Source of the DNA: Acidimicrobiaceae bacterium
GTDB taxonomy: Bacteria; Actinomycetota; Acidimicrobiia; Acidimicrobiales; RAAP-2
NCBI GenBank assembly: GCA_003132305.1
Contig: PKXJ01000026.1
Span: 11,255 to 50,485, forward strand
DNA: 39,231 bases
Reading direction: 5' to 3'
Shown here: piece after piece, positions 15,293-23,538 of the stretch
Numbering within the stretch: position 1 is the first letter of the stretch
Layout of the letters: every line of letters starts with the position of its first letter
Translations under genes and position numbers: made by a program
Notes under the pieces: model-generated
What the model was told of the DNA's origin: nothing
The model's database searches: none
The model's input: only the letters and a program-made list of their open reading frames with translations

Positions 15293-17824
15293 ATGAATAA
15301 TCCACGACGGATACAACGCCACTTGGTAAAGGCACTTGCGGCTGGCGCTTTGCTGGCGGCTGCGGCGCTGCCAATGGCCATAGCAAGCGTTGCCGGTGCC
15401 GCGGGCGCGACCATCACCTCGGTGACTTTCGTACCAGCAGGCGCGACCCCGAACTCTTTCGGTACGGGTGCATCGGGATCGGCCAGCATTGCCGGCTCCG
15501 GTTTTGCCGCTGACGGTGGAACCTTCACGGTGACGTCGAACGCTCCTGGTTTGACCTTCTCTGGCGGCACGGAGGTTGCCGGTGGTGGGTCGATTACGGG
15601 TCTACATTTCGCATCGACCTCGGCAACGGTTGCTGGCTCGTACAGCCTTACGGTGACCGACGACAACGGCGTAGGGACGCTGGCTGGCGCCATAACTGTT
15701 GAAGGTAACGCAGGGGTGACTTCGGTTGCCCCAGCCGCTATTACTCAGGGCGCTCCTCCTGTAGCTCAATCGGTGGTCGTTACTGGCTCCGGCTTTGGTG
15801 CTGGTGCGACGGTGAACTTCGTCAACACGGCGAATGGCACAACGCTCGCGAGTTCTTCCACGAACCTATTCACTGGACCGCCCGCGGGTACGTCCACTAC
15901 TCAGGGAACTGCCACGGCCAACGTCGCCGGTACAACCTTGACTGAATTTGTCAGCCCCACCAACTCGATCACTGGAACTACGGCTACGGCTGGTACTTAC
16001 AACATTGTGGTCGTGAACTCCGACGGTGGAACGACAGTTCTTCCAGGCGCCTTCACTGTCATCGCTTACGGCGTGACTAACGTGAGTCCCTCGGCTTTGC
16101 CATTCGCCGCCACGGCGACTGACACCACAGTAACGATCGCCGGTGCTGGATTCGAGCCCGGTGCTCTCGTTAGCTTGACTGGCTGTACCTTCGGTTCTGT
16201 TGTCAGCTCATCAGTTGTCAGTGCGACCTCAATTTCCGCAGTCATCGCCGTGAACTCGGGTGTCATCGTCGTACCTCAACTGTGCGGCGTGACCGTTTTG
16301 AACCCCGATTCCGCCCACGGTGGCAATGGTGCTTCGTTTGCTCTCCCTGGTGCCCTTGGCATCGGTGAGGCCAGCACTGTTGCTGCGACCATCACCGCGA
16401 CGAGCGCCACCACGCCGATCAATCCTGGTGCCCCCGCGTCCACGGTTACGTTCACGGGTACCGGCTTTAGCCAGTACTCAACGGCTGCCGCGTTCGAAGG
16501 TACGGGCATTACACCCGCCGCTGGCGTCACCTTGAGTAACCCCTCGGGTAACACCGGAACCGCGGTCACGTTCAACGTCTCCGTCGCCGGAACTGGTGCA
16601 ACCGCTGGACCCGACAACGTGGTTATCTCGAACCAGGGTACTCCAAGCAACGCCTTCCCCGCTGGTATCTCAGTGGCCGGCCCAGTCATCACGTCACAGA
16701 CGCCTACAGGTCTCGCCGTTGGCGCCGCCGTTGGTACTGTGGTCACCTTGACCGGTACAGGCTTCACCAACACGACGTCCGGTTCTGTGGTGACAGCTGG
16801 CGGTACATTGCGCGGCATCGTCTCCTACGTGAGCGCGACGACCATGAACCTGGTCCTGACGGCTTCGCCGAATGGTGTCGACTTTACCAACCCGCCGTCG
16901 GTCGAACTCAGCCAGGTTGTTGCTGGTGGAACGGTGTCTTCGGCACCCTTCATGTTGACCATTGACCTCGCTCCATTTGTGACCAATTTGACCTACACGG
17001 TTGGCACCGATGTTGGTGTGGGCGCTACTGCCCAGCAGGTCGTCATCCACGGCTCAGGCTTCGCCGCCGGCGCCACCGTTGGCTCCTTCGTTAACGGTAA
17101 CGGCACGGCCGACCCTAACGTCACCGCCACGGTCACGAGCATCAACGCTGCCGGAACCACGATTACCGCGAGCATCGCCATCAAGACTGGTGACGTCAAC
17201 ATTGCGGACGGCTACACCGTTACCAACACTGACGGAGGCGTTGTTCACGTTCCCGCGACGCTGGTTGCGCTGGTCATCGGCGCCGGTCCCGCCATCACCG
17301 CCGTGACGCCTTCACCGGCTCTCGCGAGCGCCACGAACGCCTTCACCATTACTGGTACGGGCTTCCAGACGGGCGTGAATGTTACCGCGACGACGGATGG
17401 CACTTGTGGTTCGGCAACGGTCGTGAGCGCCACGTCGATCACGGTCTCCTGCACCCTCGGTGCTCTTCAGACAACGGCAGTCAGCTTGGTTGTTACCAAC
17501 GTTGACGGTGGCTCCGCCACCTCGCTGCCCGTCTTGACGCCGTCGACCACGAAGCCACCAGCGCCCTTCAGGGTGACTGGTGTTCACGGTCACGCTGTTG
17601 CCGGTAGGACAGTGACGTTGACGATCTCTGGTACTGGTTTCTACGGCCAGCCAAAGATCACCAGCAGCGCTGCTGGTACGAAGGCCAAGGTTTCCAAGGA
17701 CAGTGGCAAGTTGCTCACCGTCCGCGTGACGACCAAGTCAACGACCAAGCCTCGCAAGTACACGTTCACCGTTCGCTTGGCGAATGGCAAGCAGGGTAGG
17801 GCGAACTACTCAGTCGTAAAGTAA
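15293..17824 (+). CDS. Secreted IPT/TIG-repeat surface protein
   Basis: I start at ATG 15293, which follows GGAG at 15279-15282 and opens directly with a signal peptide (basic MNNPRRIQRH, a hydrophobic core to about residue 33, then GAAGA). The 843-residue protein consists of about eight beta-sandwich repeats of IPT/TIG type, each marked by a GTGF, GSGF or GAGF core. No transmembrane helix or LPXTG sorting motif ends the chain. The last 85 residues (nucleotides 17567-17821) match the C-terminus of the next secreted protein at about 39 percent identity and probably form a shared module. Codon choice is less GC-rich than in the housekeeping genes nearby, with many GGT and ACT. Low similarity to any enzyme; a cell-surface or S-layer-like structural role is an inference. 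Confidence 0.8.
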   Translation: MNNPRRIQRHLVKALAAGALLAAAALPMAIASVAGAAGATITSVTFVPAGATPNSFGTGASGSASIAGSGFAADGGTFTVTSNAPGLTFSGGTEVAGGGSITGLHFASTSATVAGSYSLTVTDDNGVGTLAGAITVEGNAGVTSVAPAAITQGAPPVAQSVVVTGSGFGAGATVNFVNTANGTTLASSSTNLFTGPPAGTSTTQGTATANVAGTTLTEFVSPTNSITGTTATAGTYNIVVVNSDGGTTVLPGAFTVIAYGVTNVSPSALPFAATATDTTVTIAGAGFEPGALVSLTGCTFGSVVSSSVVSATSISAVIAVNSGVIVVPQLCGVTVLNPDSAHGGNGASFALPGALGIGEASTVAATITATSATTPINPGAPASTVTFTGTGFSQYSTAAAFEGTGITPAAGVTLSNPSGNTGTAVTFNVSVAGTGATAGPDNVVISNQGTPSNAFPAGISVAGPVITSQTPTGLAVGAAVGTVVTLTGTGFTNTTSGSVVTAGGTLRGIVSYVSATTMNLVLTASPNGVDFTNPPSVELSQVVAGGTVSSAPFMLTIDLAPFVTNLTYTVGTDVGVGATAQQVVIHGSGFAAGATVGSFVNGNGTADPNVTATVTSINAAGTTITASIAIKTGDVNIADGYTVTNTDGGVVHVPATLVALVIGAGPAITAVTPSPALASATNAFTITGTGFQTGVNVTATTDGTCGSATVVSATSITVSCTLGALQTTAVSLVVTNVDGGSATSLPVLTPSTTKPPAPFRVTGVHGHAVAGRTVTLTISGTGFYGQPKITSSAAGTKAKVSKDSGKLLTVRVTTKSTTKPRKYTFTVRLANGKQGRANYSVVK

Positions 17825-17843
17825 CTCACTCCAAGTAGTGCAT

Positions 17844-17877
17844 AAGGAAGGCCCCCTCGAAAGAGGGGGCCTTCCTT
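17844..17877 (+). terminator. Rho-independent terminator after the IPT-repeat gene
   Basis: A perfect 15-bp inverted repeat, AAGGAAGGCCCCCTC, with a four-base GAAA loop, is followed by ATTTTC. It starts 20 bp after the stop codon. Such a strong hairpin suggests a highly transcribed single gene. Confidence 0.9.
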
Positions 17878-18081
17878 ATTTTCTCGAGAGTTCGTTTTGC
17901 GGATCAGCAAAGTCGATGGGCGCAACACATTTTGGTTTTTGTGTAGAGATTGTTGAAACGTCGATAATGCTCGTGTCGCTCGCAAATCGCCTACGAGCAC
18001 TCGCGTGTTGAAGCCATCGTGCAGTGGTTTCCCGACAGGGTGCACAAAAATTCGCGAACTGTAACACAACGGCAAAGGGAA

Positions 18082-18109
18082 TTGCACTCTTGCTTACCTA
18101 TGCTGTACT
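18082..18109 (+). promoter_or_regulatory. Candidate promoter for the second secreted-protein gene
   Basis: TTGCAC (18082-18087) and TGTACT (18104-18109) are separated by 16 bp, and a TGC precedes the second box as in extended -10 promoters. It lies 65 bp before the ATG. The intergenic interval 17881-18173 is otherwise without a supported gene. The same TTACCTATRCT string found before the upstream gene (15157-15167) occurs here at 18094-18104. The assignment is by motif only. Confidence 0.4.
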
Positions 18110-18173
18110 TAGTACCCATTAGGCACATGTTTAGGTATTCGAACCTGACGGGCAGTGCAAAGGCGGAAATCCC

Positions 18174-20087
18174 ATGAAGAACTTAGTGAGCCGTAAAGAG
18201 GGTGGGCGATTCCTTCGATCATCGTTGAAGTCGGTCATGGCCATTGGGGCGACGTCGGCTCTCATGGTGACCGGACTGGCGTTCGTGGCCGCGTCGCCAG
18301 CGTCGGCGGCGGGTGCGCCTAACAGGCTGCTCTATTCAACGTTGCCTCCAACGACGGCCAACGCGGGATCTCCACTCACGAGTTTCGGGGTTTCTGTCGA
18401 TGACAACACCCCCGCCGTAATTACGTCTGGTCCCGGCTCGACGGATACCATTGCCATCACTTCGAACTGCACGCTTACTGGAACTACGTCCGTAGCGGCG
18501 GTTGCTGGAATAGCAACGTTCAACGCGGTCACCATCACGACGGGCACGAACTGTACGCTCACTGCAGCCGACGTCTCGACGGGTGGTGTTACCACCGTGA
18601 CGAGTCCGGCGATAACCGTCACTCCAGCCGCGGCTGTCAAGCTCGCCTTTTCAACGGCCCCGCCTACAGCAGCCACGATCGGCGTGGCGATGGGAACGTT
18701 CAAAGTCTCTGTTGAGGACCAGTACGGAAACGTCAGAGCGACAGGCACCGGATCGGGGGACACTATTGTGGTAACGTCGTCGGCCGGATGCACTTTCAGT
18801 GTCGCCGCTAGCGCCGTAGCTGGCACCGGTGTGGCCACCTTCACGGGCGTCACCTTCACCGCGGGCACTTCAAGCTGCACTTTGACCGCGTCAGATACAA
18901 CAGCTGGCGATACTGGTTTCACTGTTGCGGTCGCGCCGGTGAATGTCGCCTCGAACACTCCTACGAAACTTGGATTTTCGACTGAACCGCCCACCAGCGC
19001 TGTTGCCGGAAGCGTCCTGGCTCCCTTCGCCGTTTCGGTCGAGGAGAGCAATGGCGTGCCAATTACCTCTGGAACTGGATCAACTGACGGGGTCGTTCTG
19101 ACGTCGTCGTGCACGCTGTCGGGTACCTTGACGGCAACAGCCGTCGGCGGTGTCGCCACGTTCACCACGGTCACCATCAAAACGGGAACCGCTTGCGTGT
19201 TGGTCGCCACGGACATAACGAGAACCCTCGCGACGGGTTCCAGCACGACGGTAAACGTCCTCGCGGGTGCCCCGACGCAAGTCGCCTTTTCGGTCGCTCC
19301 GCCTGCCAGCGTCACCACTGCTAGTTCCGTAGTGCCGACGTTTGCGGTTTCCGTCGAAGACGTCAACGGCAACGTGGTGACCACGGGAACCGGATCGACG
19401 GACACTATCGTGATCACGTCGACGTGCACTCTTGGTGGAACCACGTCAGTCATTGGCGTCGCCGGCGTGGCGACCTTCAGTGCCCTCACCATCAACGTGA
19501 CGGGAACCTGCGTGCTGACGGCCACGGACTCCACCAGAACACTCACCACCGCGGCACACACCACGGCGGTCGGTACACCCCAAGCAACGGTGACGGTGAG
19601 AACGCTTAAGGGAAGTGTGGGAACTACACTCAGGCTTTCGATCGCCGGAGGAACTGGTACCGGTGCGGTGACCTGGACCCTCGCGGCGGGGTCGTCAGCT
19701 GGTTGCAGTGTGTCGGGAAATGAATTGACCGCCCGGAGGGCGGGTGCATGCACCGTGACCTCGACGAAAGCCGGCGATACCACCCACCAGCCTGCTTCAT
19801 CAGCGGCGACGAAGGTGACGTTCGTACTACCTCTGAAGGCCATCCGCGTCATTGGCGCGGTGGTCGCTGGACGGACTTCGAGGATCACGATTACGGGCAC
19901 GGGCTTTAGTGGTCGACCCCGGATCATCGCCAACGTCGCGGGTGTCAGCGCCAGAGTGACCGGCGACACGGGTCGGGCACTCAAGGTGCTCGTCACCGTC
20001 AGGTCCGGTGTACGGACGGGTGTTCATACCTTCACGGTCATCCTGAGTACCGGTAAGCGGACCTCAGTGAAGTTCCACCTGATCTAA
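18174..20087 (+). CDS. Secreted Ig-like repeat protein with shared C-terminal domain
   Basis: This 637-residue protein has an N-terminal signal peptide ending near SPASAAG (about residue 46). Four repeats of about 95 residues follow, each opening with a pattern like LxFSTxPPT and FxVSVEDxxGN and each holding a pair of cysteines (for example NCTLTG...NCTLTA) that could form a disulfide. A fifth Ig-like domain lies at about residues 470-555, followed by the 80-residue C-terminal domain shared with the upstream IPT-repeat protein. No transmembrane anchor or sorting motif is seen. It lies 349 bp behind the first secreted gene with its own promoter candidate and terminator, so it is probably an independent unit. 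Function is unknown; surface layer or adhesion are possibilities. Confidence 0.8.
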   Translation: MKNLVSRKEGGRFLRSSLKSVMAIGATSALMVTGLAFVAASPASAAGAPNRLLYSTLPPTTANAGSPLTSFGVSVDDNTPAVITSGPGSTDTIAITSNCTLTGTTSVAAVAGIATFNAVTITTGTNCTLTAADVSTGGVTTVTSPAITVTPAAAVKLAFSTAPPTAATIGVAMGTFKVSVEDQYGNVRATGTGSGDTIVVTSSAGCTFSVAASAVAGTGVATFTGVTFTAGTSSCTLTASDTTAGDTGFTVAVAPVNVASNTPTKLGFSTEPPTSAVAGSVLAPFAVSVEESNGVPITSGTGSTDGVVLTSSCTLSGTLTATAVGGVATFTTVTIKTGTACVLVATDITRTLATGSSTTVNVLAGAPTQVAFSVAPPASVTTASSVVPTFAVSVEDVNGNVVTTGTGSTDTIVITSTCTLGGTTSVIGVAGVATFSALTINVTGTCVLTATDSTRTLTTAAHTTAVGTPQATVTVRTLKGSVGTTLRLSIAGGTGTGAVTWTLAAGSSAGCSVSGNELTARRAGACTVTSTKAGDTTHQPASSAATKVTFVLPLKAIRVIGAVVAGRTSRITITGTGFSGRPRIIANVAGVSARVTGDTGRALKVLVTVRSGVRTGVHTFTVILSTGKRTSVKFHLI

Positions 20088-20106
20088 CTTCAGCACTCAC
20101 AAACTG

Positions 20107-20144
20107 ATGTAGATGTCCCCTTCTTTGGAAGGGGACATCTACAT
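20107..20144 (+). terminator. Rho-independent terminator after the Ig-like repeat gene
   Basis: A perfect 17-bp inverted repeat, ATGTAGATGTCCCCTTC, with a TTTG loop, is followed by TTCTGAG and a T-rich stretch. It begins 19 bp after the stop codon. It may also stop transcripts from the convergent gene at 20187, since the arms are symmetric. Confidence 0.85.
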
Positions 20145-20186
20145 TTCTGAGATCGTTTTCTCTACGTTCGAGCTAAGAAGAATCGC

Positions 20187-21293
20187 TTAGTTCGCGCCGC
20201 CCAGTGACCACGTCGTTCCTTCGGGGCTGTCCTGGACGTCAATGCCCGCTTTGATGAGAGCGTCTCGAAGCTCGTCGGCGAGTTCATACTGTGCGTTGGC
20301 TCGCGCGGTCACTCGGGCGCTGAGGATACCTTCGACGAGCGGGGTGGGGTCGATGAAGCCTTCGCCTCCGGTGGTGGCGAGTTGCACCAGTTGCGCCAGC
20401 GCCTCGAGGCCGCGCTCACCGCCCGTCGCGGCGATCTCTCCCAACTCGACTGGTCGACTCGTCGCTGGTGTGGGCACGCTCGCCGCGGGTCGAGTCCGTG
20501 CAGGCACGAGCGTGCGAAGAGCAGCAAGACTCGTGGTCGTGGCGTTGGCGAGGACGGTGGTCTCGCCCCCGAGGCGCCAGTAGCCGCTCGAGCGGCCCTT
20601 CACCGAGACGGTATCGCTCGAGAGATCGAGAATCAGGGCCGTGTGTTCGTCGACGCCGAGCGTGGCGACACCCTCGGGGAGTTGGCCCTCGAGTTCGAGC
20701 AGTCGTTTTTCACCGAGGTAGCAGAACCTCGTGTCGTAGTTGCCCCCTTCGTTGTTGTCGAAGTGGGGAATGACCACGCAACTCAGTCCGAATGCCGCGA
20801 GCACGTTCAGTCCGTCACGCCACCGAGGTGCTTCGACACCCACTTTGTAGACCTCGTAGATGGGCGCCGTGTAGGCGCCGAGGGTGAGCGCCGCCGCGGA
20901 GGCGAAACAGACGGTGCCACCGTGGTCGAGCACCTCGAGTAGATCGTCGCCGAAGTGCAGCGGCGACCACTGTGAGAGCGCGTAGGTCGGACTACCGGGT
21001 CCGGCGAAGACGTAGTTGGCTTGTCGAACCTGTTGCTTGAAGAGGGTGCGTTCGAGTTCGCTGGCTTTGACGAAGGAGGAAAAGTGCAGCGTCGTGAGGG
21101 TGGTCTGCAGGGAGATTTTGAAGTACTCCTCGAGCTTCTCGCTCATCTGGGGGACGTTCAGTTGGAAGCCGTAGGCGGTGTCGAGATTGACCGCGTTGAG
21201 CGCAGTGATCGGTGCCAAAACTTCGCGGTGCACCTTGGTCATTCCCGGGGCCGTCTCACCCGAACCAAGTAACGCGAGGACGCCTCTGGACAT
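20187..21293 (-). CDS. Peptidase S51-like protein with CysRS-type C-terminal tail
   Basis: The 368-residue protein opens with GVLALLGSGETAPGM and has a class-I glutamine-amidotransferase-like fold of the peptidase S51/cyanophycinase type (about residues 1-235). Landmarks are FAGPGSPTYAL, a probable nucleophile Ser132 in FASAAAL, and VIPHFDNNEGG with candidate His177. Toward the C-terminus (about 330-366) it has ANAQYELADELRDALIKAGI followed by DSPEGTTW, which closely resembles the tail of cysteinyl-tRNA synthetases, and cysS in this window ends in the same way. I recall homologues carrying misleading 'cysteinyl-tRNA synthetase' names. The substrate is unknown. The gene converges on the secreted-protein gene and is not in an operon. 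Confidence 0.78.
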   Translation of the reverse strand: MSRGVLALLGSGETAPGMTKVHREVLAPITALNAVNLDTAYGFQLNVPQMSEKLEEYFKISLQTTLTTLHFSSFVKASELERTLFKQQVRQANYVFAGPGSPTYALSQWSPLHFGDDLLEVLDHGGTVCFASAAALTLGAYTAPIYEVYKVGVEAPRWRDGLNVLAAFGLSCVVIPHFDNNEGGNYDTRFCYLGEKRLLELEGQLPEGVATLGVDEHTALILDLSSDTVSVKGRSSGYWRLGGETTVLANATTTSLAALRTLVPARTRPAASVPTPATSRPVELGEIAATGGERGLEALAQLVQLATTGGEGFIDPTPLVEGILSARVTARANAQYELADELRDALIKAGIDVQDSPEGTTWSLGGAN

Positions 21294-21351
21294 TTCGCCA
21301 GCGTACCGTGGCGGCCGCCGAGAGAAACGAGAGATTCGCTAAGTTGGGGAC

Positions 21352-21789
21352 GTGAGCAGTGTTGTCATCCAGTACCGCGAGCGCGCTCGCGCCAACGTGT
21401 CGGCCCCGATGGTGCTCTGGGCTCTCGCGATGACCGTCATTCTCTTTCTCGAGGTCGTCGCCCCCTCCGCCCAAGTCACGTTGATCGGCTTTGGCGTGTC
21501 CGCGTTACTCGGTATCTACTTGGGCTGGCGTCGTCGAGTGGGTGCGGTCATCGTGGCTCCTCTCGTGAGCTGGCTCTTCGCGTGGTTTCCGTTGGAGATT
21601 GCTTGCATGATTCACTTCGGCATCCTCAAGGGATTCTTCGTGGGCCTCTTGATGATCACCTTTGGCTGGATCGGTATTGGCTTCGTCGAGTTCGTGTGGT
21701 TGGGAATGGTGGCGCTCTTGGTAAGGGCGATGCGCGGATCCTCGGGTCAAGATTCTGTGATCATCATGGGACCCGACGAGCGCCCCTAG
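21352..21789 (+). CDS. Small membrane protein, function unknown
   Basis: A 145-residue protein starting at GTG 21352 behind a TTGGGGA ribosome site. It has about four hydrophobic helices, including a Trp- and Phe-rich pair around residues 75-125 (WLFAWFPLEIACMIHFGIL and the stretch after it), and a polar C-terminal tail. It is divergent from the S51-like gene. No catalytic motif or known family is recognisable. Confidence 0.65.
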   Translation: MSSVVIQYRERARANVSAPMVLWALAMTVILFLEVVAPSAQVTLIGFGVSALLGIYLGWRRRVGAVIVAPLVSWLFAWFPLEIACMIHFGILKGFFVGLLMITFGWIGIGFVEFVWLGMVALLVRAMRGSSGQDSVIIMGPDERP

Positions 21790-21827
21790 CGTCGGCTCCT
21801 TCGCCTTAGCCAGGTCCGTTGAGGGGT

Positions 21828-22445
21828 CTAGGGGATGATCTTGGGCTTGGCGACGCTCAGCATTCGCAGGGCGCCTCGTAGCCAGTCACTTTGGCTATCC
21901 CAGTTGGACGAAAGGTCGTGAAAGGCCCGACTGAGCATCTGGCCCTCAAAGAAGATGGTCCACTGTCGTCCCGAGAGTTGGTCGCTCAAGAGTCCGCGCG
22001 CGAGCAAGTCCTCGTAGATGGCGTCCGCTCGTTCGATGTAGTGATCGTAGAGTTCCAAGAAGCCCGGGCGAATGCTCGGTCGAGCGAGAGCGGTCGCGGA
22101 CACTCGAAAGAACATCTGGCGCTGGCGCGTGACGCGTGCCTCGTGATCGGGGTCGATGAGCATTGCGTAGAGGGTGTCGACGAAGGAGCCCGTGGGATGC
22201 GAGCGCGCCGCCGCCGTTTCGGTGTAGTCGATGATCTCGTCAGTGACGATGGCGTAGATGTGCAAGAGGGACGCGTCGATGAGTCCTTGGCGAGAACGAA
22301 AGTGACTGTAGATAACACTGGTGCTGAGATTTGTCTCTTGGCAGATGTCCAAGATTCGAAGTTCGCTTTCGTCTTCGTTCCAGAGCCGACGAGACGTCGC
22401 TTCGATCAAGACATCGCGGGTTGAGTACTCGGGGGAAGAGGCCAC
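21828..22445 (-). CDS. TetR-family transcriptional regulator
   Basis: This 205-residue protein has the N-terminal TetR helix-turn-helix (about residues 10-56) with ILDICQETNLSTSVIYSHFRSRQGLIDASL, which includes the typical YxHFxSKxxL pattern. The rest is helical and forms the ligand-binding and dimer part. It starts at GTG 22445. It lies 119 bp after the LLM oxidoreductase gene on the same strand, so both may share a transcript or be coordinated. Ligand and targets are unknown. Confidence 0.92.
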   Translation of the reverse strand: MASSPEYSTRDVLIEATSRRLWNEDESELRILDICQETNLSTSVIYSHFRSRQGLIDASLLHIYAIVTDEIIDYTETAAARSHPTGSFVDTLYAMLIDPDHEARVTRQRQMFFRVSATALARPSIRPGFLELYDHYIERADAIYEDLLARGLLSDQLSGRQWTIFFEGQMLSRAFHDLSSNWDSQSDWLRGALRMLSVAKPKIIP

Positions 22446-22564
22446 GATTTGAAATTACTCGTTGGCGTGGTACTGCGTATCAAACCTGTTGATATTGTGC
22501 CCAGTTTGGCTAATCCGAACTCGACCGACGACCACGCGGCCTCGCGCGGCGTGAACCAATAATC

Positions 22565-23473
22565 TCACGAGTTTCCGACGATCGACGCGAGGCGGCGCCA
22601 CTCATCAAGAGGAACGGCTTGACGATCACTACCGAGTACCTGCAGACAGACGTGGTCCGCGCCGGCCTCGCGGTGCGCGTCAACGCTTATGCGAATCGCG
22701 TCTTCGTCACCGTGCGCGACGAGGGCGTCGCAGAGTCGGTCCGTTCCGCCACGCACGAAGTCCTCGTCGTTAAAGCCGAGACGGCGCCAACTGTTTTCGT
22801 AGTTCTCGAGACCGGTGTAAAAGGCCAAGTGCTCGTGGGCTCGGCGCAAGAACTCCTCACGACTCTGTCCGAGAACGACCGACTGCTCGACGGCCAAGAA
22901 CTTGTCGCCCAGCAGCGATCTCGCGGTGTGGGTGTGTTCGGGCGTCACCAAGTACGTAAGGGCGCCGTCGGCGAGCGACGCCGCGAGAGCGAGCATCTTG
23001 GGGCCTAGGGCCGCGATCACGCGCGCGACGCGCGTCGCGCCCTCCTCGGCGAACATCGGGGCCTTGTCCATGGCGAGGAGAAACTCCTTCATGGCGCTCA
23101 GCGGTGCGACGTACTCGTGGCCACGCAGGCGCTTCACCAAGGGCTCGTGACTGACGCCCAGGCCCAACACGAATCGTTCGCTGTGGGCGGCGGTGAGCGT
23201 CTTCGCACCGTTCGCGGCCGTGACGGCGTCGCGTCCCCAGATGTTGGCAATGCCGGTCGCCACCACGAGCGACGTCGTCGACGAGAGCAAGAGTGAGGCG
23301 TTCGTGAAGGCCTCGCGACCCCAAGCCTCGGGTATCCAGAGCGCGGGGTAGCCCAGCGATTCGAGCTGCGCGGCCATCTCTGCGCTCTTTCGAGGAGCGA
23401 GGGAGTCCAGCGCCAACGTCCAGAGGCCCACCGTACCTCGCAGTTTCTCGAGTGGCGCGGGCCAGGTCGACAC
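22565..23473 (-). CDS. LLM-class F420-dependent oxidoreductase
   Basis: I choose GTG 23473, which gives 302 residues; the longer upstream frame would overlap the divergent esterase gene and has no conserved sequence. The protein is a luciferase-like TIM barrel. It shows GYPALWIPEAWGREAFT, then TGIANIWGRDA, FVLGLGVSHEPL and, near the end, GADHVCLQVLGSD. This matches actinobacterial F420-dependent oxidoreductases of the mycobacterial TIGR03620-like group (recalled, not searched). Such enzymes reduce or oxidise small substrates with the deazaflavin F420; no F420 synthesis gene lies in this window. It is divergent from the esterase gene, with about 65 bp between the starts. Confidence 0.85.
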   Translation of the reverse strand: MSTWPAPLEKLRGTVGLWTLALDSLAPRKSAEMAAQLESLGYPALWIPEAWGREAFTNASLLLSSTTSLVVATGIANIWGRDAVTAANGAKTLTAAHSERFVLGLGVSHEPLVKRLRGHEYVAPLSAMKEFLLAMDKAPMFAEEGATRVARVIAALGPKMLALAASLADGALTYLVTPEHTHTARSLLGDKFLAVEQSVVLGQSREEFLRRAHEHLAFYTGLENYENSWRRLGFNDEDFVRGGTDRLCDALVAHGDEDAIRISVDAHREAGADHVCLQVLGSDRQAVPLDEWRRLASIVGNS

Positions 23474-23538
23474 GTTCTTGAGCCTAACGGGGGTGTCGAG
23501 GGCGACACGTTGGTGCGCCGAGCCGCCAGAATGTGGGG

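Noticed and set aside
17806-18087. A 93-residue minus-strand frame between the two secreted genes
   Set aside because: It spans the terminator hairpin and overlaps the end of the upstream gene; no family is recognisable.
18332-19996. A 554-residue open frame antisense to the Ig-like repeat gene
   Set aside because: It mirrors a codon-biased, GC-rich repeat gene on the other strand, has no recognisable domain, and the sense gene has signal peptide, repeats and terminator.
15293-20087. CRISPR-like or phage tail-fibre reading of the repeats
   Set aside because: The repeats are protein-coding beta modules without spacers, and no phage structural or packaging gene is nearby.
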